Of a DNA stretch of 49,473 nucleotides, positions 1-7,391 are shown piece after piece. The notes below the pieces were generated by a model. The model ran no database searches. It saw only the letters and a list, made by a program, of their open reading frames with translations, and was not told the DNA's origin. Position numbers and translations under genes: made by a program. Positions within the stretch are counted from its first letter, which is position 1. The number at the start of each line of letters is the position of its first letter. The stretch is from Alphaproteobacteria bacterium (GTDB lineage: Bacteria > Pseudomonadota > Alphaproteobacteria > Rickettsiales > JABCZZ01), in assembly GCA_013286285.1 (NCBI GenBank), contig JABDGA010000006.1, positions 1-49,473 of the forward strand. Reading direction: 5' to 3'.

Positions 1-868
1 GAGCGGAGTCTGTGTTATTTCCGGCCTGCTGGCCATCCGCGCTGCCCCCTGCAGTTCCCGTTGCCGCAGCCCCAAGATTGTCCTGAAGCGCCTGCCCGAG
101 CTGTGAAAGTATATCCGCCGCGCTCTTACCGTCGCCGCTTACCATCAACGAATTCAGTTCCTGGCGGATCGACTGAAGATTAGGCTGCTGGCCAATCTGC
201 GCAATAAGGGAAAATAGCTGCGACAACGCCGCCATAATCGCATCGTTGCTGGTTTTAATCGTATTGGTATTCGTATCATCCTGCTGCACCGGAGCCGAAT
301 CCCCGGAAGGCGCTGTCGACGCCGAACTCTGCGGAGTGGTTTGTGCAAGTCCGCCCGCCTGTTGCAAAAGCGCCTGCAGGAGTTGCTGCAACTCTGCAAG
401 CAAATTCTCGTCCTGCGACGATAATATCGGTGTGGCAGCCGTGGTTGATGCGTTGGCAGAGGTAGCTGAACCGGCGGCGTCGGAAGCAGTCAACTGCGCC
501 TGCACCAGGAATGCTATCTGTGCTATATTATTACCCAGGCCATTTGAAGCGCTGTTATCATTGGTTCCGCCCTGCGGCGATGCGGAAGTGGGATTGGAGT
601 CCGTCGGCTGGCTGGAATGCAGCAGGTGGCTAAAATCGCTATTGCCTGAACCGGACGATTGTGACTGCCCCTGCGTATTGGACGAACCTGAATTTACCTG
701 GGTGGCCGCCCCCTGGCTCGTATTTTGCGTATTTGTGCCCTGGGCATTATTCTGTGAAGCAGCGTTTCCGGCAGCAGGAGCCGCACTTTGGCCACCGTCG
801 GTCGCAGCTTGCGGCGCTGCAGGAGGGGCTGGCGGTATAGTTACGATAGCTGCAATGGAACCTGTCAT
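1..868 (-). CDS. FliK-like flagellar hook-length control protein, N-terminal part (runs off window)
   Basis: An uninterrupted minus-strand frame of 289 codons runs from the ATG at 868 to the window edge. The product is very rich in Gln, Ser, Ala, Thr, Asn and Gly, with a short DFSHLLHSS segment near residue 80 and amphipathic Gln/Leu helices (AELQQLLQALLQQ). A long low-complexity N-terminal region with an F-x-x-LL motif is typical of FliK, the secreted ruler that sets flagellar hook length; the diagnostic C-terminal domain lies outside the window. A second in-frame ATG sits at 874, but AAGG lies six bases before the ATG at 868, so I chose 868. A MotE-like flagellar gene at 19.3 kb supports motility. 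Another secreted Gln/Ser-rich protein is possible. Confidence 0.5.
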   Translation of the reverse strand, partial: MTGSIAAIVTIPPAPPAAPQAATDGGQSAAPAAGNAASQNNAQGTNTQNTSQGAATQVNSGSSNTQGQSQSSGSGNSDFSHLLHSSQPTDSNPTSASPQGGTNDNSASNGLGNNIAQIAFLVQAQLTASDAAGSATSANASTTAATPILSSQDENLLAELQQLLQALLQQAGGLAQTTPQSSASTAPSGDSAPVQQDDTNTNTIKTSNDAIMAALSQLFSLIAQIGQQPNLQSIRQELNSLMVSGDGKSAADILSQLGQALQDNLGAAATGTAGGSADGQQAGNNTDSA

Positions 869-977
869 ATACATCCTTGAATAAATAACGCCGGAATCAA
901 TAGCGCTATCTTAATAAGCAAAGAGTATGCCAAATCAGATAATTCATATAACTTATTGTTATATGAATATTAATTTA

Positions 978-2261
978 TTACTGAGTTTTCCCGTCAAAGA
1001 GGCTTTTATAATCGGGCAGTGACTGCAGCCAATCGCTATGGAAGAAACTGCCTATCCAATCACTAAGGAATGTATTTCCGATCGCCCTGGGCACAAGTAA
1101 TATGAAATCTCCACCCGCTTTCATCCGCCCTGCAATATCCTCGGCAATGTGCCCGGAACCGAAGAAAATATCCCCGCGCATCGGCCCGCGTATTCCCCTT
1201 CCCGTATCCTGCGCGATCATGAGCTTGCGGGTAATGACAAAAGGCATGTCCGGCGTTCCTGGCACCACCGTATCCATAAATACCGGCATACCCAGGGGTA
1301 TATAGCTATCATCCACCGCAAGGGAGCGTCCGGGGGTAAGTGCCACCTTTTCCGTCCCGTACGGGCCGCCGTTCATTTCCTGGAAAAATATATAGGACGG
1401 ATTCTGCCACATTGTCTGCCACATATCCTTCGGATGATCATAGAGCCACTGGCGAATGCTCTGAAGCGTGACATCCTTCGCATTGAGCAGCCCCTTGTCC
1501 ACCATCATCCGCCCTATGGCCACATAGGGCTGGTTATTATTCCCGGCATAGCCCACATGGATAATTTCCCCGTTGGGCAGTTTTATGCTGCCGGATCCCT
1601 GTATGTGCATGAAGAACAGCTGTACCGGATCATCCACATAAGCAATCACTGGCGTGTACCCTTCAAGATAGCCTATATCAACCTGCTCTCGCGTATAGCT
1701 GGTCGCTGGCTGCGGCATGGCATAGACAGGATATGCAAATGGACGTTGCTTGGCACGGGCTCCGCTTAACAGCGGCTCATAATACCCGGTAAGAAACGCA
1801 TGCGGACGCTGGTTGCCGCTGGCCCTTGCCGCCAAGAACTCCTGCTCAAAAAATTTCCGGACGCTTATTTCATCACCTGCAGGAACAAGCGCGGCTTTAC
1901 GGCAAATTTCCTTCCATACGCTGACCGGCGCCAGCAATTCATCTTTGCCAGTCGCATCGGTATCCGCACGCCTGGCAAATTCCCCACAAGATTTGAGAAA
2001 CGTTGCAAATGCCTCGACATGGTTATCCACGTCCCAACCCTCAATATCCTTAAATTCAATGCGCTTCAGCACCAGTTTTTCAGCGGAAGCTGCGCTGGGG
2101 GCAACAGGTGCAGGGGATGGCATTGAAGCAGGAGGAGAAGAAGCAGAGGAAGACGGGCCAGTATGGACATCAGGAAGATAAGACTGCAGCTGCTGCAACT
2201 GCTCGCAGGAAACAAGCGCCACAGAAGCCAACATAATCACTGAAATGCAAAAACGCTTCAT
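978..2261 (-). CDS. mltA: Membrane-bound lytic murein transglycosylase A
   Basis: A 427-residue lipoprotein that cleaves peptidoglycan glycan strands to 1,6-anhydromuropeptides at the inner face of the outer membrane. The N-terminus has a signal peptide ending in a lipobox, LVSC, with Cys19 as the predicted lipidation site, followed by a Pro/Ser/Ala-rich linker to about residue 60. The MltA core is clear: FLTGYYEPLLSG, FFMHIQGSGSI and the GYAGNNNQPY segment. The C-terminal 3D domain carries its aspartates in LAVDDSYIPLG, IAQDTGRGIRG and GDIFFGSG. Length fits the family. It starts 12 bases after the Tim44-like gene and is probably co-transcribed with it, a common alphaproteobacterial pair. Confidence 0.95.
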   Translation of the reverse strand: MKRFCISVIMLASVALVSCEQLQQLQSYLPDVHTGPSSSASSPPASMPSPAPVAPSAASAEKLVLKRIEFKDIEGWDVDNHVEAFATFLKSCGEFARRADTDATGKDELLAPVSVWKEICRKAALVPAGDEISVRKFFEQEFLAARASGNQRPHAFLTGYYEPLLSGARAKQRPFAYPVYAMPQPATSYTREQVDIGYLEGYTPVIAYVDDPVQLFFMHIQGSGSIKLPNGEIIHVGYAGNNNQPYVAIGRMMVDKGLLNAKDVTLQSIRQWLYDHPKDMWQTMWQNPSYIFFQEMNGGPYGTEKVALTPGRSLAVDDSYIPLGMPVFMDTVVPGTPDMPFVITRKLMIAQDTGRGIRGPMRGDIFFGSGHIAEDIAGRMKAGGDFILLVPRAIGNTFLSDWIGSFFHSDWLQSLPDYKSLFDGKTQ

Positions 2262-2273
2262 ATAGCCATGAAA

Positions 2274-2945
2274 TTATGTCGCCACTATTTTCCAGTTGGG
2301 ATCACGGGAAGAGACGTCACGCTCAAACGTCCAGACGTCAATGGCCTTTTCTATCTGGGACGGATCGCCGCCCACCACTTTATTATCCTTGTCGCGCATA
2401 ATATTGATCTGCTCGGTGGTAAACTGAATCGTTACCGATGCCATATTACCCTTCAGGAACACTTCCGTAATGTCCGTTGCGAGGACGGAAACCAGGGTAG
2501 TTTCCCGCCGCGCATCTTCGTTCTTGTGGGCATCAATCTCATCAGAAAAATGTTTGAACCGTTCCTCTGAAAGCACCATACGGAGTTTATCCTTGTCGCC
2601 TTTGGAAAAGGCTTCCAACACCCACTCGAACGCGATTTTTGCGCCCACCAGAAAATCGCTGGTGCTAAAGGAGGCATCCACTGCCTTAATAGCCTTAAGA
2701 CCTGCGGAAACCATTTGATTTCCTTGCAATTGCTGCGGCACGATATCCTCTTCGCTCACTTTCTTGCTTAAACGATCGGAAAACGGCACATTCTTTACCT
2801 GCGATACGTTACGCGCCGCATTTTTCCACATCTCGCGTGGATCAAGCCCGCTATTGCGACCAAGCATAGCGCGCAGCCGGAATAATACAAAAGCGGCCAC
2901 AATTCCCAGAAATATGATGTCACCGTATTGAAAGCTATCATTCAT
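2274..2945 (-). CDS. Tim44-like domain protein (membrane anchored)
   Basis: A 223-residue protein with one N-terminal membrane segment (about residues 8-25, IIFLGIVAAFVLFRL), a short basic linker, and a Tim44/MRPL45-type domain over about residues 70-220. Features of that domain include DFLVGAKIAFEWVLEAFSKGD, repeated beta strands such as ASVTIQFTTEQ, and a terminal DVWTFERDVSSRDPNWKIVAT. Bacterial members are cytoplasmic-membrane proteins related to the mitochondrial import factor Tim44; a role in membrane-protein or envelope assembly is inferred from the family, not shown here. It lies directly upstream of mltA. Confidence 0.88.
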   Translation of the reverse strand: MNDSFQYGDIIFLGIVAAFVLFRLRAMLGRNSGLDPREMWKNAARNVSQVKNVPFSDRLSKKVSEEDIVPQQLQGNQMVSAGLKAIKAVDASFSTSDFLVGAKIAFEWVLEAFSKGDKDKLRMVLSEERFKHFSDEIDAHKNEDARRETTLVSVLATDITEVFLKGNMASVTIQFTTEQINIMRDKDNKVVGGDPSQIEKAIDVWTFERDVSSRDPNWKIVAT

Positions 2946-3029
2946 ATGGTTTGGTCCAACTCCGCCTTCCAGAAAATACAGGAGGTGTTCGTTACGCGAA
3001 CGAATGCCACGCTTTGATTAAAGCGCTAC

Positions 3030-3218
3030 CTAGACCTGCTGATAAGGAATCGGCGTCTTCTTGATGGGATCCATCACCAGTTCGCCATTTTCATACTGGG
3101 CCGCAATATAGCGGCGATTACGATTGATAAAAAGCACCGGTTTCACTTTTTTCCCGTTATAGACACGCAGTTCGGTGACCTTGCCACGACTTTCCGGATT
3201 ATTTTTACTAGTAGCCAT
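3030..3218 (-). CDS. Small basic conserved-looking protein of unknown function (62 aa)
   Basis: The product begins MATSKNNPESRG and is Lys/Arg-rich, with VTELRVYNGKKVKPVLF, a tyrosine-containing RNRRYIAAQYENGELV and an ending PIPYQQV. An upstream ATG at 3245 is possible, but the ATG at 3218 has GAGG six bases before it and gives a cleaner N-terminus. It lies upstream of the Tim44-like gene on the same strand with an 84-base gap. The compact beta-rich look with a basic surface would suit nucleic-acid binding, but I do not recognise the family and assign no function. Confidence 0.6.
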   Translation of the reverse strand: MATSKNNPESRGKVTELRVYNGKKVKPVLFINRNRRYIAAQYENGELVMDPIKKTPIPYQQV

Positions 3219-3312
3219 GCTATTCCTCACTTTATTCTTAAGCAATGCTGCAAAATGACCACGTTACCAAAAAACATGACACTTATGCAAAGATCCTGCT
3301 GGAAATCTCGGA

Positions 3313-3330
3313 GAATATAGTGATATATTC
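3313..3330. repeat. Perfect 7-bp dyad between divergent genes
   Basis: GAATATA, a GTGA loop, then TATATTC. It lies in the divergent intergenic region between the 62-residue protein (start 3218, minus) and the TPR gene (start 3412, plus). No T-run follows on either strand and both genes point away from it, so an operator-like site is more likely than a terminator. This is inference from position only. Confidence 0.35.
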
Positions 3331-3411
3331 TTACGCTTGCAAGTATTTATTTACGCCGTCCAGCGTTATTTTCAGTACCTCAACTTCGCAACCGGTTAAC
3401 CTGATACTGCC

Positions 3412-5205
3412 ATGAAAACCATATACAAACCACGCCTTTTTAGCATGCTGCCTTTTCTGCTGGGCAGTATGCTGTTATCCTGTCCGGCGTTTGCCGTATC
3501 CCCTTCCCCGGTTTCCATAGAGGAAACTCCAGAGAATAGCACTCATGGGCAAAATGCTTCTAAGGAAGGTATCCCGTTGGGCGACTATTTGTCTGGAAAA
3601 TTTGCCGAATCGAATGGCGACAGCGATAAAAGCATCAAATTCCTGCATGAATCGCTTAGCCGCGATCCACATAATAAGGATATCATGCTAAACTTGTATT
3701 ATGCACTGGTGAGCGCAGGCGATATTGCGGAAGCAGCCTCTATGGCTAAAAAGCTTCCCGATGCCATGGCCGATGATAACAACGAATTTTCGCCGCAATT
3801 CCTGCTGACACTGGAATCCGCGAAGCGCGGGCAATATGCGGAAGCCGAAAAACACTTGCGCTCTATCCCCAAAGCCGGCTTCAATAGCGTACTGGTACCA
3901 TTGCTGCAAATCTGGCTAAAGTGCGCTAACGGTGAAATAAAAATACCGGTGGACACAAAGGATATCTTGCCTAACGGCAAAATGCTGATGGCGCATATTT
4001 ATTTGCATGCAGGCCTTATTGATGAGCTATCCGGGTTCAAAGCCAATGCCCTGCAGAATTATGAAGCGGCGGCAAAGGAAACCCGCCTTGAGTCTATGCG
4101 GGCTGCGGAAGCCCTTGCGAATTATTACCTGCGCGAAGGTGAAAAGGACAAATATATCCATTTTGACAATGAATACAGCGCAGTGCATGGGGAAACAGTC
4201 ATTGACAATGAAAATGTTCCCGGCCAGTTGCCGAGACCGCTGGTAAGCAATGCGACGGAAGGCATGGCGGAGGCAATATATACCGTCGCGAGCATTTTCC
4301 ATGGAGTCCGCACTCCGGCAGATGAAATCACCTCGTTGAAGATGGCGCTTTATCTGCGCCCTGACTTCCCAGCCGCCCATTTTCTGCTCGCTAGCGCTTA
4401 TGAAATCAATCATGCCTATCCGCAGGCGATAGCCAGCTATAAGCTTATTCCACAGGAATCGCCGTATTTTCTGCAAAGCCGCATCATGACGGCCTATGAC
4501 AGGAGCGAAACGAATGAAAAAGCCGCCGCGCTTGCAGAATTGGACAAAATAGCCACAGAAAAACCACATATGATTTCCGCGCTGCTGGCCAAAGGGGATA
4601 TTTTACGTTCTACGAATGAATATTCCAGTGCCATTGATGCCTATAATACGGCGATTTCCCGTATAAAAACGCCAGAAAAACCGCACTGGATCATCTTTTT
4701 TTCTCGTGGCATATGTTATGAGCGTATTGGGAATTTTGAAAAAACCGAAGCGGATATGAGAAAAGCGCTTATGCTCAGCCGCGATGAACCGGATGTGCTG
4801 AATTACTTGGGCTATAGCTGGCTCACGCGCCGCCACAATATTGCCGAAGCCCGGAAAATGATTGAGGAAGCCTATGACGCACGACCGGAGGATCCGCAGA
4901 TTATCGATTCCATGGGATATGCGCTTTTTGCGGAGGGCGACTTTTCCAGCGCCCAGGAATATTTCGAACGCGCGCTGGAGCGCATTCCGGACGATCCTAC
5001 GATAAACGAGCATCTGGGGGATACTTATTGGCAGTTGGGACGCAAAACCGAGGCGGGCTATCAATGGCAGCGTGCCCTTGAAGACAAGCCGGATGAAGAC
5101 AATAAAAAAGAATTGCTCAAAAAGATTAGCACCGGGATGCCGCAAATCGTACCGTTGAAATCTGCGGAAGCGAAGAAATCTGCAAAATCCACGGCAGTAC
5201 AATGA
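3412..5205 (+). CDS. Exported tetratricopeptide-repeat protein
   Basis: A 597-residue protein with a signal peptide (MKTIYKPRLF, then a hydrophobic stretch ending in PAFA at about residue 28). The rest is helical with TPR-type units, best seen at DKSIKFLHESLSRDPHNKDI, near residues 300-340 (LRPDFPAAHFLLASAYE) and in the C-terminal half (GNFEKTEADMRKALMLSRDE; GDFSSAQEYFERALERIPDD; LGDTYWQLGRKTEAGYQWQ). TPR arrays hold partner proteins together, so it is likely a periplasmic or membrane-associated scaffold. Its last codons overlap ispE by four bases (ATGA), so the two are translationally coupled. This TPR-ispE pairing is, to my knowledge, usual in alphaproteobacteria. The substrate or partner is unknown. 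Confidence 0.88.
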   Translation: MKTIYKPRLFSMLPFLLGSMLLSCPAFAVSPSPVSIEETPENSTHGQNASKEGIPLGDYLSGKFAESNGDSDKSIKFLHESLSRDPHNKDIMLNLYYALVSAGDIAEAASMAKKLPDAMADDNNEFSPQFLLTLESAKRGQYAEAEKHLRSIPKAGFNSVLVPLLQIWLKCANGEIKIPVDTKDILPNGKMLMAHIYLHAGLIDELSGFKANALQNYEAAAKETRLESMRAAEALANYYLREGEKDKYIHFDNEYSAVHGETVIDNENVPGQLPRPLVSNATEGMAEAIYTVASIFHGVRTPADEITSLKMALYLRPDFPAAHFLLASAYEINHAYPQAIASYKLIPQESPYFLQSRIMTAYDRSETNEKAAALAELDKIATEKPHMISALLAKGDILRSTNEYSSAIDAYNTAISRIKTPEKPHWIIFFSRGICYERIGNFEKTEADMRKALMLSRDEPDVLNYLGYSWLTRRHNIAEARKMIEEAYDARPEDPQIIDSMGYALFAEGDFSSAQEYFERALERIPDDPTINEHLGDTYWQLGRKTEAGYQWQRALEDKPDEDNKKELLKKISTGMPQIVPLKSAEAKKSAKSTAVQ

Positions 5206-6056
5206 GCGTACTCAGCGCCCAGGCTCCTGCGAAAATAAACCTCTATTTGCGTGTGACCGGGAAAACTCCGGAGAACTACCATTTGCTCGACAGCCTGGTA
5301 GTCTTTGCTAACATTTATGATGTCATCGAAATTTCGCCTGCCGCTGCGATCAGCGTAACGGTCACAGGAGAAAATGCCGCCTTGGTTTCTCCGTCCGACA
5401 ATACCGTATTAAAAGCGGCTACAGCCCTGCAAAGCCATTTTGGTATTAAAACCGGTGCGCAGATTCTCCTACAGAAAAACCTGCCGGTAGGAGCAGGCAT
5501 CGGTGGCGGCTCCTCCGATGCAGCAGCGGCTCTTAAGCTGCTGATACGCCTATGGAAGATAGATATTTCCGAGCATGATTTGGATAGCATTGCTTTATCC
5601 ATAGGCGCGGATGTCCCGGCATGCCTGCGCGCCACTGCTGTATATATGAGCAGTATCGGCGAGATTATAGACAAAGCTCCCAAATTACCCAAACTGCATA
5701 TGGTGCTGGTTGGCACCGGCAGGCCTTTACTCACCAAAGATGTCTTTGCACGCTATAAGGAAAAATTTGTTCCTCCCGTTGTTCCACCCAGAGCGTTTAC
5801 ATTCGAGATGGATCTTCTGGATTTTCTGTATAGAAATGGCAATGATCTGCAACGCCCGGCAATAGAGTTAATGCCTGAAATAGAGGATGTCCTTGCAGCG
5901 CTTACCGCTGAAGAGGGCTGCCTGCTGGCGCGCATGAGCGGCAGCGGCGCGACCTGCTTCGGGTTGTTTGAAAAACGCAAGTTCGCGGAAGAAGCCGCCA
6001 TCAAGCTCAGCGACCGGCATCCCAAATGGTGGGTTAAAGTGGCGCAATATGAGTAA
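5202..6056 (+). CDS. ispE: 4-diphosphocytidyl-2-C-methyl-D-erythritol kinase
   Basis: IspE phosphorylates 4-diphosphocytidyl-2-C-methylerythritol in the MEP isoprenoid pathway. This 284-residue GHMP kinase shows the N-terminal APAKINLYLRVTG with catalytic Lys11, the ATP-binding loop LPVGAGIGGGSSDAAAAL (about 95-112), GADVPACL with Asp137, and the C-terminal RMSGSGATCFGLF loop. Length is normal. The start overlaps the TPR gene by four bases. The stop codon falls inside the first of three heptamers of the type GAGTAAC (6051-6071), so the last residues may have been set by that repeat. Confidence 0.96.
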   Translation: MSVLSAQAPAKINLYLRVTGKTPENYHLLDSLVVFANIYDVIEISPAAAISVTVTGENAALVSPSDNTVLKAATALQSHFGIKTGAQILLQKNLPVGAGIGGGSSDAAAALKLLIRLWKIDISEHDLDSIALSIGADVPACLRATAVYMSSIGEIIDKAPKLPKLHMVLVGTGRPLLTKDVFARYKEKFVPPVVPPRAFTFEMDLLDFLYRNGNDLQRPAIELMPEIEDVLAALTAEEGCLLARMSGSGATCFGLFEKRKFAEEAAIKLSDRHPKWWVKVAQYE

Positions 6057-6071
6057 CGAGTGACGCGTAAC
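6051..6071 (+). repeat. Three heptamer units GAGTAAC / GAGTGAC / GCGTAAC
   Basis: Three consecutive 7-base units with one substitution each, beginning in the last codon of ispE (the TAA stop is inside unit 1) and filling the 19-base spacer before the next ORF. I have seen similar SVTRHSL-type translations of such heptamers in other genomes, but I cannot verify copy number elsewhere here. Confidence 0.6.
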
Positions 6072-6075
6072 GGAA

Positions 6076-6531
6076 ATGAGCAAGAAGAATAAACTGCGTT
6101 ACAAAAGCCGCGGCAATCCGTTTCCTCCCATTATCATGACCGGTATCGTATCGTTGCGCCAGACGGTGGAAGATGGGAAGGAATCCCCTAACCCGGAAAA
6201 AGGCGACATGCAGATTTACCTGAGCACCGATTCCCTGGTCTATAATCCCCATGTGGGGGATTTTGAATCCATTGGCCTGGAAGGGTATCTCAAAGCCAAT
6301 ATTTTTGACGGCAAAAGCTGGAAGCCGCTGTCATTAGAAGAATTTTTCCCCGGACGCGAGTATTATTTTGGAAAACGGGATCGCCCGATGGATACCTATC
6401 ATATGTGCCTTCCTACTCTACAGAAAACAAAAGGTACAATGCTGGCGCGCACATACCGTGAACATTATAGAATCATGACCCCCGGCGACAATGCCCTGCT
6501 ATCATGTCAAAAAAACTTCACCAATCCTTAA
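6076..6531 (+). CDS. Hypothetical protein, 151 aa
   Basis: A soluble, mildly basic protein with no signal peptide or membrane segment. It starts MSKKNKLRYKSRGNPFPP and contains GDMQIYLSTDSLVYNPHVGD, LKANIFDGKSWKPLSLEEFF and PGREYYFGKRDRPMDTY. It begins 19 bases after ispE on the same strand, across a heptamer repeat, and only a weak CGGAA precedes the ATG. Co-transcription with ispE is likely. I do not recognise a family; codon use looks coding and the frame is uninterrupted. Confidence 0.55.
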   Translation: MSKKNKLRYKSRGNPFPPIIMTGIVSLRQTVEDGKESPNPEKGDMQIYLSTDSLVYNPHVGDFESIGLEGYLKANIFDGKSWKPLSLEEFFPGREYYFGKRDRPMDTYHMCLPTLQKTKGTMLARTYREHYRIMTPGDNALLSCQKNFTNP

Positions 6532-6593
6532 AAAAACGTTAACAATTATGTGATAGGTTGGATCCTAGCAAGAAGTTAGCAAGAGAGGATTGT

Positions 6594-6890
6594 ATGTTAT
6601 CTAGTGAAACCAACATCCGGGAACAGATCAAGCAATTAATTGAAGAAGCGGGGAAAATGCCAGAAACCGTCCTGCTTTTAGCAGATGCGATAGAGGCCAT
6701 AAACGTAGGAAACGGCATGTGCTCCACGAAACAGTCTTACCTTGAATCCGTAAAAATTGCACTATCTATCCTCTTCGATCGCGAAAGAGAGCAGGAGATC
6801 CTGAAAGCACACGGGAAATATACCGCAGAACCGAAAAACAAGGAAGCCAAAAACCGTTTCCGCGAACTTACCAAGGAAATGCTGCAATAA
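6594..6890 (+). CDS. Tandem paralogue A: 98-aa helical protein of unknown function
   Basis: A 98-residue, probably all-helical, charged cytoplasmic protein: IREQIKQLIEEAGKMPETV, the block LLLADAIEAINVG, YLESVKIAL and LFDREREQEIL. The frame extends upstream to 6558, but the ATG at 6594 is preceded by AGAGAGGA and gives exactly the length of the neighbouring paralogue (7049-7345). By hand count the two match at 68 of 98 residues without gaps and share the ending LTKEMLQ. Tandem duplication and conservation of one block argue for a real gene. No signal peptide, Cys pattern or known motif was found. Confidence 0.7.
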   Translation: MLSSETNIREQIKQLIEEAGKMPETVLLLADAIEAINVGNGMCSTKQSYLESVKIALSILFDREREQEILKAHGKYTAEPKNKEAKNRFRELTKEMLQ

Positions 6891-7048
6891 CCCCCGCCGC
6901 ACTGCAAAACTTACGCTGAATCATTACATGGCCATCTTCCTGGTGGCGATAAATTCATATTACCAGAAAAATAATGACTTTATAAAAAGAATTTAATACC
7001 CTTTCGACATATTGGAAACGGGACGATTGTCCTATAAAGAGGGGTTAT

Positions 7049-7345
7049 ATGCCGGCAAGCGAGCAGACAATCAGGAAACAAATACGGGAATTAATCGAAA
7101 AGGCAGGAAAGCCTGTAGAAACTACACTGCTGCTGGCAGATGCGATAGAGGCCATAAACGTAGGCAAGGGAAAATGCTCGACACAGTATACGTATCTTGA
7201 ATCTGTAAAGATCGCCCTGGGTATTCTTTTTGATCGCGATCGGGAACAAAAAATACTTACGGCACAAGGGAAATATGCTGCTGCTCCAGAAGATAGGGAA
7301 GCAATCCACTATTTTCAGGAACTCACCAAGGAAATGCTGCAATAA
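7049..7345 (+). CDS. Tandem paralogue B: 98-aa helical protein of unknown function
   Basis: Second copy of the 98-residue family, 158 bases downstream of copy A. It begins MPASEQTIRKQIRELIEKAG and keeps the invariant LLLADAIEAINVGKGKCST, YLESVKIALGILFDRDREQ and ELTKEMLQ blocks. AGAGGGG lies five bases before the ATG. Differences from copy A cluster at the N-terminus and near residues 80-90, while the central block is unchanged, so the central helix is probably the functional surface. The 158-base gap is large enough for its own promoter, though I could not identify one with confidence. Confidence 0.7.
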   Translation: MPASEQTIRKQIRELIEKAGKPVETTLLLADAIEAINVGKGKCSTQYTYLESVKIALGILFDRDREQKILTAQGKYAAAPEDREAIHYFQELTKEMLQ

Positions 7346-7350
7346 CCGCA

Positions 7351-7390
7351 ATAGCTGCCCCCCCCAAGAGGAGACAGCTATCTTTCCGTT
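7351..7390 (+). terminator. Possible terminator after the tandem paralogues
   Basis: ATAGCTG (7351-7357) pairs with CAGCTAT (7375-7381) around a C-rich/purine loop and is followed by CTTTCCGTTCTT. It lies six bases after the stop of paralogue B, between convergent genes. The loop is long and the T-run impure, so the call is weak. Confidence 0.35.
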
Positions 7391-7391
7391 C

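Noticed and set aside
246-884. 212-residue plus-strand ORF with many Cys residues
   Set aside because: It is antisense to the continuous FliK-like frame on the minus strand; its Cys/Ala composition is the reverse of Gln/Ser/Ala codons.
1149-1769. 206-residue plus-strand ORF across the mltA gene
   Set aside because: Shadow of mltA, which has complete motifs and a lipobox on the other strand.
4027-4569. 180-residue minus-strand ORF inside the TPR gene
   Set aside because: Antisense shadow; the TPR frame has repeats, signal peptide and coupling to ispE.
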